A stretch of 64,000 bases of DNA from Bradyrhizobium sp. KBS0727 (GTDB lineage: Bacteria > Pseudomonadota > Alphaproteobacteria > Rhizobiales > Xanthobacteraceae), in the NCBI RefSeq assembly GCF_005937885.2, contig NZ_CP042176.1:7001501-7065500 (forward strand). Direction: 5' to 3'. Numbering within the stretch: position 1 is the stretch's first letter; every line of letters begins with the position of its first letter. Of this stretch, positions 8,771 through 18,189 are shown piece after piece. The translations under genes were made by a program, and so were the position numbers. The notes below the pieces were generated by a model. The model was not told the DNA's origin, did no database searches, and was given only the letters and a program-made list of their open reading frames with translations.

Positions 8771-8980
8771 ATGCGCATCAGTGCACGCAATCAGATCAAG
8801 GGCGCCGTTATCGAAGTCAAGAAGGGCGCCACCACCTCGCATGTCCGCGTCGATATCGGCAACGGCCAGATCATCACCTCTTCGATCACCAACGAGGCGG
8901 TCGACGAGCTCGGCATCAAGACCGGCGGCAAGGCCACTGTCGTGATCAAAGCCTCCGACGTCATGATCGCGGTGGACTGA
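8771..8980 (+). CDS. free-standing molybdopterin/molybdate-binding Mop (TOBE) protein
   Basis: The 69-residue product is a single Mop/TOBE domain (MRISARNQIKGAVIEVKKG start, then SSITNEAVDELGIKTGG and VVIKASDVMIAVD). Such molbindins oligomerise and bind molybdate or tungstate oxyanions in the cytoplasm for storage or sensing. The frame extends upstream to 8732, but ATG 8771 gives exactly the family N terminus. It is the first gene of a cluster that continues with a secreted protein and modABC. The ModC of this cluster lacks the C-terminal Mop domain that E. coli ModC has, so this small protein may supply that function in trans. Confidence 0.85.
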   Translation: MRISARNQIKGAVIEVKKGATTSHVRVDIGNGQIITSSITNEAVDELGIKTGGKATVVIKASDVMIAVD

Positions 8981-8981
8981 C

Positions 8982-9488
8982 ATGCGTACGGCCCTCCTCC
9001 TCTCGCTGGCACTGTTCGGCGCCGCCCCCGCGTGGGCGGCGGAGGAACCGAGCGGCTGCGACAAGTTCAAATGGCCGATCGAGCGCGCGCGGGCGGCGCT
9101 GACGGCGCCGGATCGCGCCAGGCTCGCGTCGGGCGGCGAACTTGCGGCCTTGCCCGCCACCGGCCTGACGCTGGCGCTGGTCGCGTCCGCCGACGCCAGG
9201 CTGCCGACGCCGCCCGAGCGGGCGCCCAAGGAAGGCACCTTTGCCGGCTTCGCCAGCATCAAGACGGCGCCCAAGGCGGGCCTCTACACGGTCAGCCTGT
9301 CCTCGGGCGGTTGGGTCGACGTGGTGCAGGACGGCCACTCCCTGAAGCCCAGGGCGTTCAGCGGCGTCACCGACTGCGACGGCATCCGCAAGACCATGAA
9401 ATACGAGCTTTCGGCGAGCCCGTTCGTGCTGCAGGTCAGCGGCAGCAAGGACAATTCGATCTCGATCGCGGTCCTGCCGACCGAATAG
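8982..9488 (+). CDS. conserved secreted protein of the molybdate cluster
   Basis: The 168-residue product has a signal peptide (ALLLSLALFGAAPAWAAEE), and the mature part contains Cys residues in GCDKFKWP and TDCDGI. The ATG begins one base after the stop of the Mop gene, so the two are probably translated together. No named domain is recognised. Its position between the Mop protein and modA suggests a periplasmic or membrane-associated job linked to molybdate, but nothing in the sequence proves it. Confidence 0.75.
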   Translation: MRTALLLSLALFGAAPAWAAEEPSGCDKFKWPIERARAALTAPDRARLASGGELAALPATGLTLALVASADARLPTPPERAPKEGTFAGFASIKTAPKAGLYTVSLSSGGWVDVVQDGHSLKPRAFSGVTDCDGIRKTMKYELSASPFVLQVSGSKDNSISIAVLPTE

Positions 9489-9684
9489 TGACCGCCGGAT
9501 AGACCAACGGTCACCTTTACCCGGTCCGTCAGCCTGCTATTGTCGGCCCTTGACGATAATCCGATCGGCCGTAAGCCGTCGGATCGGCTGGAACGGCGCT
9601 TCCGCCTGTCGCATCCCTGACCGACCAACGCCTGATTTGCGGCGCGCCAACGGCGCGGCTCGCGATCTCGCACGGAGCGCCCTC

Positions 9685-10470
9685 ATGTCTCGTCTCGCCG
9701 GAATTGCGACCGCCTTTGTCATCCTGCTCGGGGCAGCGTATTCGCCCGCCTCCGCCCAGGACAAAACCCTGACGGTCTTCGCCGCAGCCTCGATGAAGAA
9801 CGCGCTCGACGACATCGACGCGGCCTATACCGCGAAGACCGGCGTCAAGGTCACCGTGAGCTATGCCGCCAGTTCCGCGCTCGCCAAGCAGATCGAGCAG
9901 GGTGCGCCGGCCGACGTCTTCATTTCCGCCGATACCGACTGGATGGACTACGCGATCGGAAAGAAGAACATCAACGAGCCGACCCGCGTCAACCTGCTCG
10001 GCAACAGCATCGTGCTGATCGCGCCGAAGGATTCCAGGATCGACCATGTGAACATCGGAGCCGGCTTCGATCTCGCCAAACTTGCCGGTGACGGCAGGAT
10101 CGCCACCGGCGACGTCAAGGCCGTGCCGGTCGGCAAATACGCCAAGGCGGCGCTGGAGAGACTGGGCGCGTGGCAGGCGGCCGAATCCAAATTCGCGATG
10201 GCCGACAGCGTGCGCGCCGCACTGACGCTGGTGGCGCGCGGCGAAGCCGGTCTCGGCATCGTCTATTCCACCGATGCCAAGGTCGAACCCGGCGTCAAGA
10301 TCGTCGGCACCTTTCCGGCCGATTCCCATCCGGCGATCATCTATCCGGTGGCGGCGACGACCACCGCGAAGCCGGAGACCTCGGATTATCTCGCTTTCCT
10401 GCGCTCGACCGCGGCAAAGACCGTCCTCGAGAAATATGGCTTCAAGTTCCTGGTCAGCCCCTCAACCTGA
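9685..10470 (+). CDS. modA: molybdate ABC transporter substrate-binding protein
   Basis: ModA captures molybdate (or tungstate) in the periplasm and passes it to ModBC. The 261-residue product starts at ATG 9685, which gives a proper signal peptide (IATAFVILLGAAYSPASAQ); the longer frame from 9550 would bury it. The binding-protein signature is clear: LTVFAAASMKNAL, SYAASSALAKQIEQGAPADV, VARGEAGLGIVYSTDA. Its stop TGA shares the final A with the ATG of modB. Confidence 0.93.
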   Translation: MSRLAGIATAFVILLGAAYSPASAQDKTLTVFAAASMKNALDDIDAAYTAKTGVKVTVSYAASSALAKQIEQGAPADVFISADTDWMDYAIGKKNINEPTRVNLLGNSIVLIAPKDSRIDHVNIGAGFDLAKLAGDGRIATGDVKAVPVGKYAKAALERLGAWQAAESKFAMADSVRAALTLVARGEAGLGIVYSTDAKVEPGVKIVGTFPADSHPAIIYPVAATTTAKPETSDYLAFLRSTAAKTVLEKYGFKFLVSPST

Positions 10471-11165
10471 TGTCCGAGATCTCGCCGGCCGAATGGACGG
10501 CCATCCTGCTGTCATTGCGGGTCGCCGTGATTGCGACCTTGGTAGCGACGCCGTTCGGCATTGCGCTGGCGTGGCTGCTGGCGCGGCGGGATTTTTGGGG
10601 CAAGTCGGTCGTCGACGCTGCGATCCATCTGCCGCTGGTGCTGCCACCGGTTGTCACGGGTTACCTGCTGCTGCTGACGTTCGGCCGCCGCGGCCTCGTC
10701 GGTGCATGGCTGGCCGATCATCTCGGCATCGTGTTCGCGTTCCGCTGGACCGGAGCCGCGCTCGCCTGCGGCGTGATGTCGTTCCCGCTTTTGGTGCGGC
10801 CGATCCGGCTCTCGATCGAGGCGATCGATCGCCGGCTGGAACAGGCCGCCGGCACGCTCGGCGCGGCGCCCTGGCAGGTGTTTGCGACCGTGACCTTGCC
10901 ACTGGCGTTGCCCGGCGTGCTGGCCGGCATGGTGCTCGGCTTTGCCAAGGCGATCGGCGAGTTCGGCGCCACCATCACCTTCGTCTCCAATATCCCGGGC
11001 GAAACCCAGACCATCTCATCGGCCATCTATTCGCTGATCCAGACCCCCGACGGCGACAGCGCCGCGGCCCGGCTGGTGATCATCTCCATCGTGATCGCGA
11101 TGGGCGCCTTGATCGCATCCGAATGGTTTGCGCGGCGCGCCCTGCGGCGCCTGCACGGGAACTGA
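10470..11165 (+). CDS. modB: molybdate ABC transporter permease
   Basis: This 231-residue inner-membrane permease forms the ModB2 channel. About five to six hydrophobic helices are present. The ATPase-contact loop of binding-protein-dependent permeases is seen in AAGTLGAAPWQVFATVTLP and KAIGEFGATITF. The start is fixed by the 1-base overlap with modA (TGATG). Two bases follow its stop before modC. Confidence 0.93.
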   Translation: MSEISPAEWTAILLSLRVAVIATLVATPFGIALAWLLARRDFWGKSVVDAAIHLPLVLPPVVTGYLLLLTFGRRGLVGAWLADHLGIVFAFRWTGAALACGVMSFPLLVRPIRLSIEAIDRRLEQAAGTLGAAPWQVFATVTLPLALPGVLAGMVLGFAKAIGEFGATITFVSNIPGETQTISSAIYSLIQTPDGDSAAARLVIISIVIAMGALIASEWFARRALRRLHGN

Positions 11166-11167
11166 CC

Positions 11168-11827
11168 ATGCTGCGCGTCGACATCACCAAGCAACTCGGC
11201 GAATTCTCGCTTCAGGCTTCGTTCGAAAGCCAGGGCCGCGTCACCGGCCTGTTCGGCGCCTCCGGCGCCGGCAAGACCTCGCTGATCAACATCATCGCAG
11301 GGCTGCTGCGACCCGACCGCGGCACGATCGCGCTCGACGGCGATGTGCTCGACGACACCGCCACGCGCGTGCACGTGCCGCCGCACCGGCGCCGGATCGG
11401 TTATGTATTCCAGGATGCACGGTTGTTTCCGCATCTCGATGTCCGGCAAAATCTCGACTACGGCCGGCGCATGAACCGCCTCACCGCGGATCCGGCGCAG
11501 CACAGGCGCGTCACCGAGCTGCTCGATATCGGACATCTGCTGGACCGCCGCCCCGGCCGGCTCTCCGGCGGCGAACGCCAGCGCGTGGCGCTCGGTCGCG
11601 CGCTGTTGTCGAAGCCGCGGCTGCTGCTGCTGGACGAGCCGCTGGGCTCGCTCGACGAGGGCCGCAAGGTCGAGATCCTGCCCTATCTGGTGCGTCTGCG
11701 CGACGAAGGCATACCGATGGTCTATGTCAGCCACGACGCGGCGGAGCTGCGCCAGCTCGCCACGCAAATCGTGATGCTACAGCGCGGACGGGTGACAGCG
11801 CTCGGCGGGGTCAAGGTATTGGCGTAA
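11168..11827 (+). CDS. modC: molybdate ABC transporter ATPase, short form without TOBE domain
   Basis: ModC hydrolyses ATP to drive molybdate import. The 219-residue product carries Walker A (GASGAGKTS), the ABC signature (LSGGERQRVALGRALL), Walker B (LLLLDEPLGSLDE) and the switch His in YVSHDAAE. E. coli ModC is about 350 residues and ends in two Mop-like repeats; this one stops right after the nucleotide-binding domain (VKVLA). The missing regulatory domain may be replaced by the separate Mop protein encoded 2.2 kb upstream in the same cluster. The reading frame ends cleanly, so this does not look like a recent truncation. Confidence 0.92.
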   Translation: MLRVDITKQLGEFSLQASFESQGRVTGLFGASGAGKTSLINIIAGLLRPDRGTIALDGDVLDDTATRVHVPPHRRRIGYVFQDARLFPHLDVRQNLDYGRRMNRLTADPAQHRRVTELLDIGHLLDRRPGRLSGGERQRVALGRALLSKPRLLLLDEPLGSLDEGRKVEILPYLVRLRDEGIPMVYVSHDAAELRQLATQIVMLQRGRVTALGGVKVLA

Positions 11828-11975
11828 CGGCCACCTTCAGCCGCAGTGCATGCTATGGCCTTCGGTAGAGGCATCCGGGAGAGCCCGCAGGCTGTCGGGC
11901 CGCGCCATAGTTGCGCTGTAAACCCGTGGAAGCCTTCTCGAAAATACCGAACGGTACAAACGGGAGAGCAATGCC

Positions 11976-13301
11976 ATGGAAGACGTCGAACGGCGCGTAA
12001 TCGGCAAGGTGATGCGGCGGCTGATACCGTTTCTGATCCTGTGCTATTTCGTTGCCTATCTCGATCGCGTCAATGTCAGTTTCGCCAAGCTGCACATGAA
12101 CCAGGCGCTTGGCTTCAGCGAGGCGGCCTTCGGACTGGGCGCCGGACTTTTCTTCATTGCCTATTTTCTGTTTGAGGTGCCTTCGAACATTTTTCTGGAG
12201 CGGGTCGGCGCGCGGGTCTGGATCGCACGCATCATGATCTCCTGGGGGATCGTCTCGGCCGCGTTCGCCTTCATCCCGTCGATATCAGGCGTCACCGGAA
12301 CGTCGAACGAAACGGTTTTCTATACGCTTCGCTTGTTGCTTGGTGCATGCGAGGCCGGTTTCTTTCCCGGCATCATCTTCTATCTGACCCTGTGGTTCCC
12401 GGCAGTCTATCGCGCGCGCGTCATCAGCTTCTTCATGCTGGCGATCCCGATTTCATCCATCGTCGGCGCGCCGATCTCCGGAATGCTGCTGAACCTGAGC
12501 GGCTGGGGACTGGAAGGCTGGCAGTGGCTGTTCGTTCTGGAAGCGTTGCCATCGGTCCTGGTGGGGCTCGGCGTGTTGTTCTATCTCACCGATTTTCCGC
12601 GTCAGGCGAGCTGGCTGCAAAAGGACGAGATTGCGTGGCTGGAGAACGTGCAGGCAACCGAGAAACAGAACAAGGAGAGAATCGAACATCTTTCACTATT
12701 TCAGGCACTCACCGATGTCCGCATCCTGCTCTGCGCCCTGGTGTATTTCTGCCTCAATGCGGCGAGCTACGGCGTCGCGTTCTTTCTGCCGACCATCATC
12801 AAGAACTTTGGCGTGAGCGATACCCAGACCGGACTGCTGGCTGCGTTGCCCTTTATCTTCGGCGGCGTCGGCATGGTGCTGCTCGGTCGGCATTCGGACC
12901 GCACGATGGAACGGAAAGGCCACGTCGCGGCGGCGCTGCTGATGGCGGCGATCGGAATCGGATTGTCAGGGCTGGTATCGAATCCCGTCGTCGTCATGGC
13001 GTTGCTTTGCTTTGCGCAGATCGGCGTCTCCGCGGTGCCGGCGATGTTCTGGCCGCTACCGGCAAGCTTCCTGACCGGAGCGTCGGCCGCTGCCGGGATC
13101 GCGGCGATCAACTCGCTCGGCAACCTCTCGGGCTTCGCCGGTCCGTTTGCGATGGGCTACCTGAAGGATCTGACCGGCAACTTCACGGTCGGCCTGCTCC
13201 TGCTCGCCGGATGCGCGGTCGTTGGCGCAGCCGTGGTCATGAGCCTGCGCATCGACGTGCGGCGCGAGCAGGCATCGGGTGAGGTCGCGCTGGCGCACTA
13301 G
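11976..13301 (+). CDS. MFS transporter, anion:cation symporter type
   Basis: This 441-residue inner-membrane transporter has twelve predicted helices. The N terminus (VMRRLIPFLILCYFVAYLDR, then VNVSFAKLHMNQALGFS) is typical of the ACS family of MFS carriers, which import organic anions such as tartrate, phthalate, hexuronates or 4-hydroxyphenylacetate. The segment GACEAGFFPGIIFYLTLWFP and the loop LGRHSDRTMERKGH also fit. An AGAG ribosome-binding site precedes the ATG. It is a single gene facing the convergent ilvD, so its substrate cannot be read from context. Confidence 0.88.
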   Translation: MEDVERRVIGKVMRRLIPFLILCYFVAYLDRVNVSFAKLHMNQALGFSEAAFGLGAGLFFIAYFLFEVPSNIFLERVGARVWIARIMISWGIVSAAFAFIPSISGVTGTSNETVFYTLRLLLGACEAGFFPGIIFYLTLWFPAVYRARVISFFMLAIPISSIVGAPISGMLLNLSGWGLEGWQWLFVLEALPSVLVGLGVLFYLTDFPRQASWLQKDEIAWLENVQATEKQNKERIEHLSLFQALTDVRILLCALVYFCLNAASYGVAFFLPTIIKNFGVSDTQTGLLAALPFIFGGVGMVLLGRHSDRTMERKGHVAAALLMAAIGIGLSGLVSNPVVVMALLCFAQIGVSAVPAMFWPLPASFLTGASAAAGIAAINSLGNLSGFAGPFAMGYLKDLTGNFTVGLLLLAGCAVVGAAVVMSLRIDVRREQASGEVALAH

Positions 13302-13330
13302 GCCTTGAAAGGCCCAGCCGTCGCCGCCGC

Positions 13331-15175
13331 CTATTCCGGGACGACCCGCACTGCGCCGCGGGCGGCGCTCGTGGTCAGCGCTGCGTAGGCCTTCAGCGCC
13401 ATCGTGATCTTGCGGCTGCGCTTCTTGGCGGGCTTCCAGGCATCCGCGCCGCGGGCCAGCATGGCTTCGCGCCGCTTCGCCAAGGTGGCGTCGTCGACCA
13501 TGAGGCTGATCGAACGCGCGGGGATATCGATCTTGATGAGATCGCCGTCCTCGACGAGGCCGATCAAGCCGCCTTCGGCGGCTTCCGGCGAGAGATGCCC
13601 GATCGACAGTCCCGATGAGCCGCCGGAGAAGCGGCCGTCGGTGACGAGCGCGCAGACTTTGCCGAGGCCCTTCGATTTGAGATAGCTGGTCGGATACAGC
13701 ATCTCCTGCATGCCGGGACCGCCGCGCGGGCCTTCATAGCGGACCACGACGACGTCGCCCGGCTTGATCTTGTTGCCCAGGATGGCTTCGACCGCGGCGT
13801 CCTGGCTTTCGAAGATCCGCGCCGGGCCCTCGAACTTCAAGATGCTCTCGTCGACGCCGGCGGTCTTCACGATGCAGCCGTCGAGGGCGATATTGCCCGA
13901 CAGCACCGCGAGGCCGCCATCCTTGGAATAGGCATGTGCGAGGTCGCGGATGCAGCCGGTCTCGCGGTCGGTGTCGAGTTCCTCGAACCGGCGCTCCTGG
14001 CTGAAGGCCACCTGCGTCGGCACGTTGCCGGGTGCGGCCATGAAGAATTTGCGGACGCTTTCGCTCTTGGTCTGCTTGACGTCCCAGCGGGCCAGCGCGT
14101 CTTCCAGCGACTTGGCGTGAACCATCGGCAGACCGCGATTGAGCAGACCTGCGCGATCGAGTTCGCCGAGGATCGCCATCACGCCGCCGGCGCGATGCAC
14201 GTCTTCCAGATGCACGTCGGCCACCGACGGCGCCACCTTGCACAGCACCGGCACCCGGCGCGACAGCCGGTCGATATCCTGCATCGTGAACGGCACCTCG
14301 CCTTCGTAGGCCGCCGCCAGCAGATGCAGCACCGTGTTGGTCGATCCGCCCATGGCGATATCGAGCGTCATGGCGTTCTCGAACGCCTTGAAGCTGGCGA
14401 TGGCCCGCGGCAGCGCGGTTTCATCGTTCTGCTCGTAATAGCGGCGCGCCAGATCGACGATCAGGTGACCGGCCTCGACGAACAGACCCCTGCGGTCGGC
14501 ATGCGTCGCCAGCACCGAGCCGTTGCCGGGCAAAGCAAGCCCCAGCGCCTCGGTGAGGCAGTTCATGGAATTGGCCGTGAACATGCCGGAGCACGAGCCG
14601 CAGGTCGGACAGGCCGAGCGCTCGATGGTCTCGACGTCGGCGTCACTGACGTTGGGGTCGGCCGCCGCAACCATGGCGTCGATCAGATCGACTGCCCGGA
14701 TCTTGCCCTTGAGGTTGACCTTGCCGGATTCCATCGGCCCGCCCGAGACGAACACGGTCGGGATGTTGAGCCGCAGCGCCGCCATCAGCATGCCGGGGGT
14801 GATCTTGTCGCAGTTGGAGATGCACACCATCGCATCCGCGCAATGCGCGTTGACCATGTACTCGACGCTGTCGGCGATGATCTCGCGCGACGGCAGGCTG
14901 TAGAGCATGCCGTCATGGCCCATGGCGATGCCGTCATCCACCGCGATGGTGTTGAATTCCTTGGCGACGCCGCCGGCGGTCTCGATCTCGCGCGCGACGA
15001 GCTGGCCGAGGTCCTTGAGATGGACGTGGCCGGGCACGAACTGGGTGAACGAATTGACCACGGCAATGATCGGCTTGCCGAAATCCTCGTTCTTCATGCC
15101 GGTGGCACGCCAGAGGCCGCGGGCGCCCGCCATGTTGCGGCCGTGGGTCGTGGTTCGGGAGCGGTAGGCGGGCAT
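13331..15175 (-). CDS. ilvD: dihydroxy-acid dehydratase
   Basis: IlvD removes water from 2,3-dihydroxy-isovalerate and its C6 analogue in valine, leucine and isoleucine synthesis, in the cytoplasm. The 614-residue length is normal. Iron-sulfur cluster and active-site motifs are present: VCISNCDKITPGMLMAALR, ACPTCGSCSGMFTANSMNCL and TDGRFSGGSSGLSIGHLSPE. The N terminus (MPAYRSRTTTHGRNMAGARG) matches family members, supporting the start. About 220 bases upstream of the start hold its promoter. Alphaproteobacteria often carry paralogues, some of which are sugar-acid dehydratases, but the motifs here fit IlvD itself. Confidence 0.93.
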   Translation of the reverse strand: MPAYRSRTTTHGRNMAGARGLWRATGMKNEDFGKPIIAVVNSFTQFVPGHVHLKDLGQLVAREIETAGGVAKEFNTIAVDDGIAMGHDGMLYSLPSREIIADSVEYMVNAHCADAMVCISNCDKITPGMLMAALRLNIPTVFVSGGPMESGKVNLKGKIRAVDLIDAMVAAADPNVSDADVETIERSACPTCGSCSGMFTANSMNCLTEALGLALPGNGSVLATHADRRGLFVEAGHLIVDLARRYYEQNDETALPRAIASFKAFENAMTLDIAMGGSTNTVLHLLAAAYEGEVPFTMQDIDRLSRRVPVLCKVAPSVADVHLEDVHRAGGVMAILGELDRAGLLNRGLPMVHAKSLEDALARWDVKQTKSESVRKFFMAAPGNVPTQVAFSQERRFEELDTDRETGCIRDLAHAYSKDGGLAVLSGNIALDGCIVKTAGVDESILKFEGPARIFESQDAAVEAILGNKIKPGDVVVVRYEGPRGGPGMQEMLYPTSYLKSKGLGKVCALVTDGRFSGGSSGLSIGHLSPEAAEGGLIGLVEDGDLIKIDIPARSISLMVDDATLAKRREAMLARGADAWKPAKKRSRKITMALKAYAALTTSAARGAVRVVPE

Positions 15176-15395
15176 GGCGTGTCCTCTTGGAAGCGGTAAA
15201 TTCGCGGGCGCGAACGTCTTTTAGACGGTGAATTCGATCGGTTAAACGCGCCCCGGCGCAGGGGCGCTATGCGCGCACCCCGGCGGGACAAGGCCCTGAA
15301 AAGGCGGGCCCATTGAGGGGTGATACAGGTCGGGAGTTGCGGGTTCAAGCCGGGGCTCCGGCGTCCAATGGTCACCTTAGGGGTAAGCGGGAAGT

Positions 15396-16706
15396 TCAGG
15401 CAATTTGCGCATCGGCGGTCGCGATCAGGCCCTTGGGAACCAGCAGGATGGCCGGAAGCATCAGCGCATAGACGACGGTGATGGCGATGACGCAGACGTC
15501 GAAGCTGCCGAAATGATCATAGAGGTGGGTGCCGAGCAGATCGCCAAACCGCGAGACCACGAAATAGAGGCTGCTGGCCAGCATCAGCGTCGTGCCCTGC
15601 AACCCCCTGGGGCATGAGCGCATGATCAGATCCAGGTAGGCGCCGGTGGCAATGCCGCCCATCAGCCCGATCGGCACCGCAGCGATCAAGGCACCCGTCA
15701 CCGAGTGAATCAACAGCAATGGCACCATCTGCGGGACGGCGATCACGGTTCCCCACACCAGCAGCGTCTTCAGCGCAAACTTCCGGCACAGAATTCCGTA
15801 GATGATGAAGGTCGGAATGAAGGAGGCAGCGAAGATCGCATTCCATTGGCCCCATTGCGCGTCCGAAGCGTGCAGGGCGTTCTGCAGGTGATACTGCAGC
15901 GGCGTCACCGAGCCCGGCGCAAAATTCCACAACAGCCAGATCAGCATCGCCGGATAGATCGGCCAGTGCCGCACCAGCCTCTTGAGATCAGCGATCGGAT
16001 GCCGCTCGTCGCCGTGTTCGATGCGGACATTGTCGAACACGTCGCCCGGCCGCCACAGCGCATAAGCGGCGACGGTGAACATGATCGCAGCGCCCACCAG
16101 AAACAGGATACGGACGGCCTGATCGGAGCCTATCTCTTCGAGCAGCCCGCTCAGCGCGCCGCCGGCAAGCAAGGCCGCGAAGGTCGGGATCGACAGGAAC
16201 ACGTTCCACGCCGCGCTGATCTGCCCGGTCATCGCATGCTGCTGGCCGATCACGGCCGTCAATCCGTTCTGGGCGCTGGAGACGAACAGGAACGAGACGG
16301 TGAGAACGATCACCGCGACCAGCAGCGTCAGGTAGCTGATCGGGCTGAAGGCGAAAAACACATAGAGCAGCGCGCTGATGCCGCCGAACAGCAGCATGAA
16401 TCCGCGGTCCCGCATCCCGAACGGATTCCAGATGTCGCGGAGGAAGCCGAAGGCGAAAGCGAGGTAGAGCGGGATCGCTGACATCAGCCGGAAGCCGGCG
16501 ACCTCATGGGCCTGCAGATGCAGCTTGTTCTTCAACAGGAAGCTGATGGGAATATCGATCAGACCTCCGGCGGGACTGCCGAAGGCCAGCAGGACGATCA
16601 GGATGCCGAGGTAGAGAATGATTTTCCGCCGGGCCTGGCGCGACAGGGCCGTGGGCACGACGGCGACGTCCGCCGATATCGTTTCGACACGGTCGATCGC
16701 CGTCAT
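15396..16706 (-). CDS. MFS-type transporter (BT1-like)
   Basis: This 436-residue polytopic membrane protein has about twelve hydrophobic helices. Short segments such as IDIPISFLLKNKLHL and the loop FLRDIWNPFGMRDRG recall MFS carriers of the BT1/folate-biopterin branch more than the sugar or drug carriers. The gene follows the CoA-transferase gene on the same strand after a 53-base gap, so the two are probably transcribed together. It may import the acid that the transferase activates; the substrate is not known. Confidence 0.78.
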   Translation of the reverse strand: MTAIDRVETISADVAVVPTALSRQARRKIILYLGILIVLLAFGSPAGGLIDIPISFLLKNKLHLQAHEVAGFRLMSAIPLYLAFAFGFLRDIWNPFGMRDRGFMLLFGGISALLYVFFAFSPISYLTLLVAVIVLTVSFLFVSSAQNGLTAVIGQQHAMTGQISAAWNVFLSIPTFAALLAGGALSGLLEEIGSDQAVRILFLVGAAIMFTVAAYALWRPGDVFDNVRIEHGDERHPIADLKRLVRHWPIYPAMLIWLLWNFAPGSVTPLQYHLQNALHASDAQWGQWNAIFAASFIPTFIIYGILCRKFALKTLLVWGTVIAVPQMVPLLLIHSVTGALIAAVPIGLMGGIATGAYLDLIMRSCPRGLQGTTLMLASSLYFVVSRFGDLLGTHLYDHFGSFDVCVIAITVVYALMLPAILLVPKGLIATADAQIA

Positions 16707-16759
16707 GGCGCGTGTCTCCGCAGCAAGCGGCGACCCGTAGCGTGATTTTTGCCTGCCAT

Positions 16760-17953
16760 CTAGACAATTTCACGCGCGCGCAGGTCCGCGATCGCGCTCT
16801 TGTCATAGCCGAGCGAGGCCAGCACCTCCTCGGTGTGGGCGCTGAGCGCGGGCGCCATGCGCTCGAGCCGGCCGCCGCCATGGGCAAGCTGAAAACCGCT
16901 GCCGGCGAACCGCAACCGGCCGTAGGGTGTATCGATCTCCTGGATGGCGCCGCGCGCGGCGATTTGCGGGTGATCGATCACTTCCTCGACCTTCCAGATG
17001 CTGGCGCAGGGAGCGCCCGCGGCATCCAGGATCTTCTCCCACTCGCGCGGGTCTTTCTTCGCAAGCGCTTCCTCGATGATGGCCCGCAGCGCCGGCTCGT
17101 TTTCCTGGCGGGCGAACCAGTCGACAAAGCGCGGGTCTTCCAGCGCATCGGCACGGCCGAGCGCGGTCATCAAGCCGCGATACTGCTTCTCGCTGTTGAC
17201 CGCGAGCAGCAGATAGCCGTCACCCGCCTTGAACAGGTTGGCGGTCGGCCGGCGGCTCACGGCCTGGTTGCCGGAGAGTTGCTGGCGATGGCCGGCGACC
17301 GAGTAGTCCGCGACCTGCCCGGAGAGAAACGCCAGCGTCGCCTCCAGCATGGAGACATCGACCAACTGCCCCTTGCCGGTATGGGTGCGCTGGAACAGCG
17401 CGCTCGATACGCCGAACGCAGCCGTCGCGCCCGACAGCACGTCGCAGACCGCAAAGCCGGCGCGGGTCGGCCCGGTCGCCTCGTGGCCGGTGATCGACAT
17501 GATCCCCGACAAGGCCTGGATCTTGCCGTCATAGCCGGCGCCCAATCGTTCCGGGCCGGTCTGGCCGAAGCCCGAGATCGCGCAATAGATCAGCCGCGGA
17601 TTGATCGCCGAAAGGTCTTTGTAGCCGATGCCGAGCTTGTCCATCACGCCGGGGCGGAAATTCTCCATCACCACGTCGGCCTGCGCGGCGAGCTGCTTGA
17701 CGATGGTGATCGCCTCTTCCTTCTGCAGGTCGAGCGTCAGGCTGCGCTTGTTGCCGTTGATCGCCTGCCACCCCGGCGCGAGGCCACGCTCGGCCCATTC
17801 GCGGCTCAAGGGCGTGCGGCGCATGTCCTCGCCCTCGCGCCGCTCCACCTTGATGACGTCGGCCCCGAGCAGCGCAAGCTGGTAGCTCGCATAGGGGCCG
17901 GCCAGCACCTGCGTGAAGTCGAGAATCTTCACGCCTTCGAACGGTCGGGTCAC
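16760..17953 (-). CDS. CaiB/BaiF-type (family III) CoA transferase
   Basis: Family III CoA transferases move CoA between carboxylic acids (formyl/oxalyl, carnitine, succinyl and others). The 397-residue product starts at GTG 17953, preceded by a perfect AGGAGG; the frame continues upstream into repeat DNA. The family N terminus is clear (FEGVKILDFTQVLAGPYAS), as are NGNKRSLTLDLQKEE and ENFRPGVMDKLGIGY. The catalytic Asp lies in the AGYDGKIQALSGIMS region. The gene sits between a transporter (53 bases downstream) and a GrdB-like gene (upstream, separated by repeats), which suggests breakdown of an organic acid. Confidence 0.9.
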   Translation of the reverse strand: MTRPFEGVKILDFTQVLAGPYASYQLALLGADVIKVERREGEDMRRTPLSREWAERGLAPGWQAINGNKRSLTLDLQKEEAITIVKQLAAQADVVMENFRPGVMDKLGIGYKDLSAINPRLIYCAISGFGQTGPERLGAGYDGKIQALSGIMSITGHEATGPTRAGFAVCDVLSGATAAFGVSSALFQRTHTGKGQLVDVSMLEATLAFLSGQVADYSVAGHRQQLSGNQAVSRRPTANLFKAGDGYLLLAVNSEKQYRGLMTALGRADALEDPRFVDWFARQENEPALRAIIEEALAKKDPREWEKILDAAGAPCASIWKVEEVIDHPQIAARGAIQEIDTPYGRLRFAGSGFQLAHGGGRLERMAPALSAHTEEVLASLGYDKSAIADLRAREIV

Positions 17954-17971
17954 GCTGTCCTCCTGATTTTC

Positions 17972-18178
17972 TTCTTCCCCTCTCCCCTTGTGGGAGAGGG
18001 TGGCTTCGCGAAGCGAAGACGGGTGAGGGGTATTTCTCCGCGAACACCGAGTGCGCGGTGAGATACCCCTTATCCGGCGCTTCGCGCCACCTTCTCCCGT
18101 CCCAACTCGGGTATACCCGAGTTGGGCATACGAATATGTCGAAGTCGGATAAATCCGACTTCGATGGGAGAAGGCAGA
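17972..18178. repeat. complex of intergenic palindromes
   Basis: Several inverted repeats fill this gap between two left-reading genes. CCCTCTCCCC/GTGGGAGAGG lies near 17976-18000. GGGTGAGGGGTATTTCT pairs imperfectly with AGATACCCCT. AACTCGGGTATACCCGAGTT (18105-18124) is a perfect 20-base palindrome. AAGTCGG/CCGACTT flanks ATAAAT near 18140-18160. Such compound palindromes are common in rhizobial intergenic DNA, and RNA from here would fold strongly. Confidence 0.65.
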
Positions 18179-18189
18179 GAGCCGCCGCC

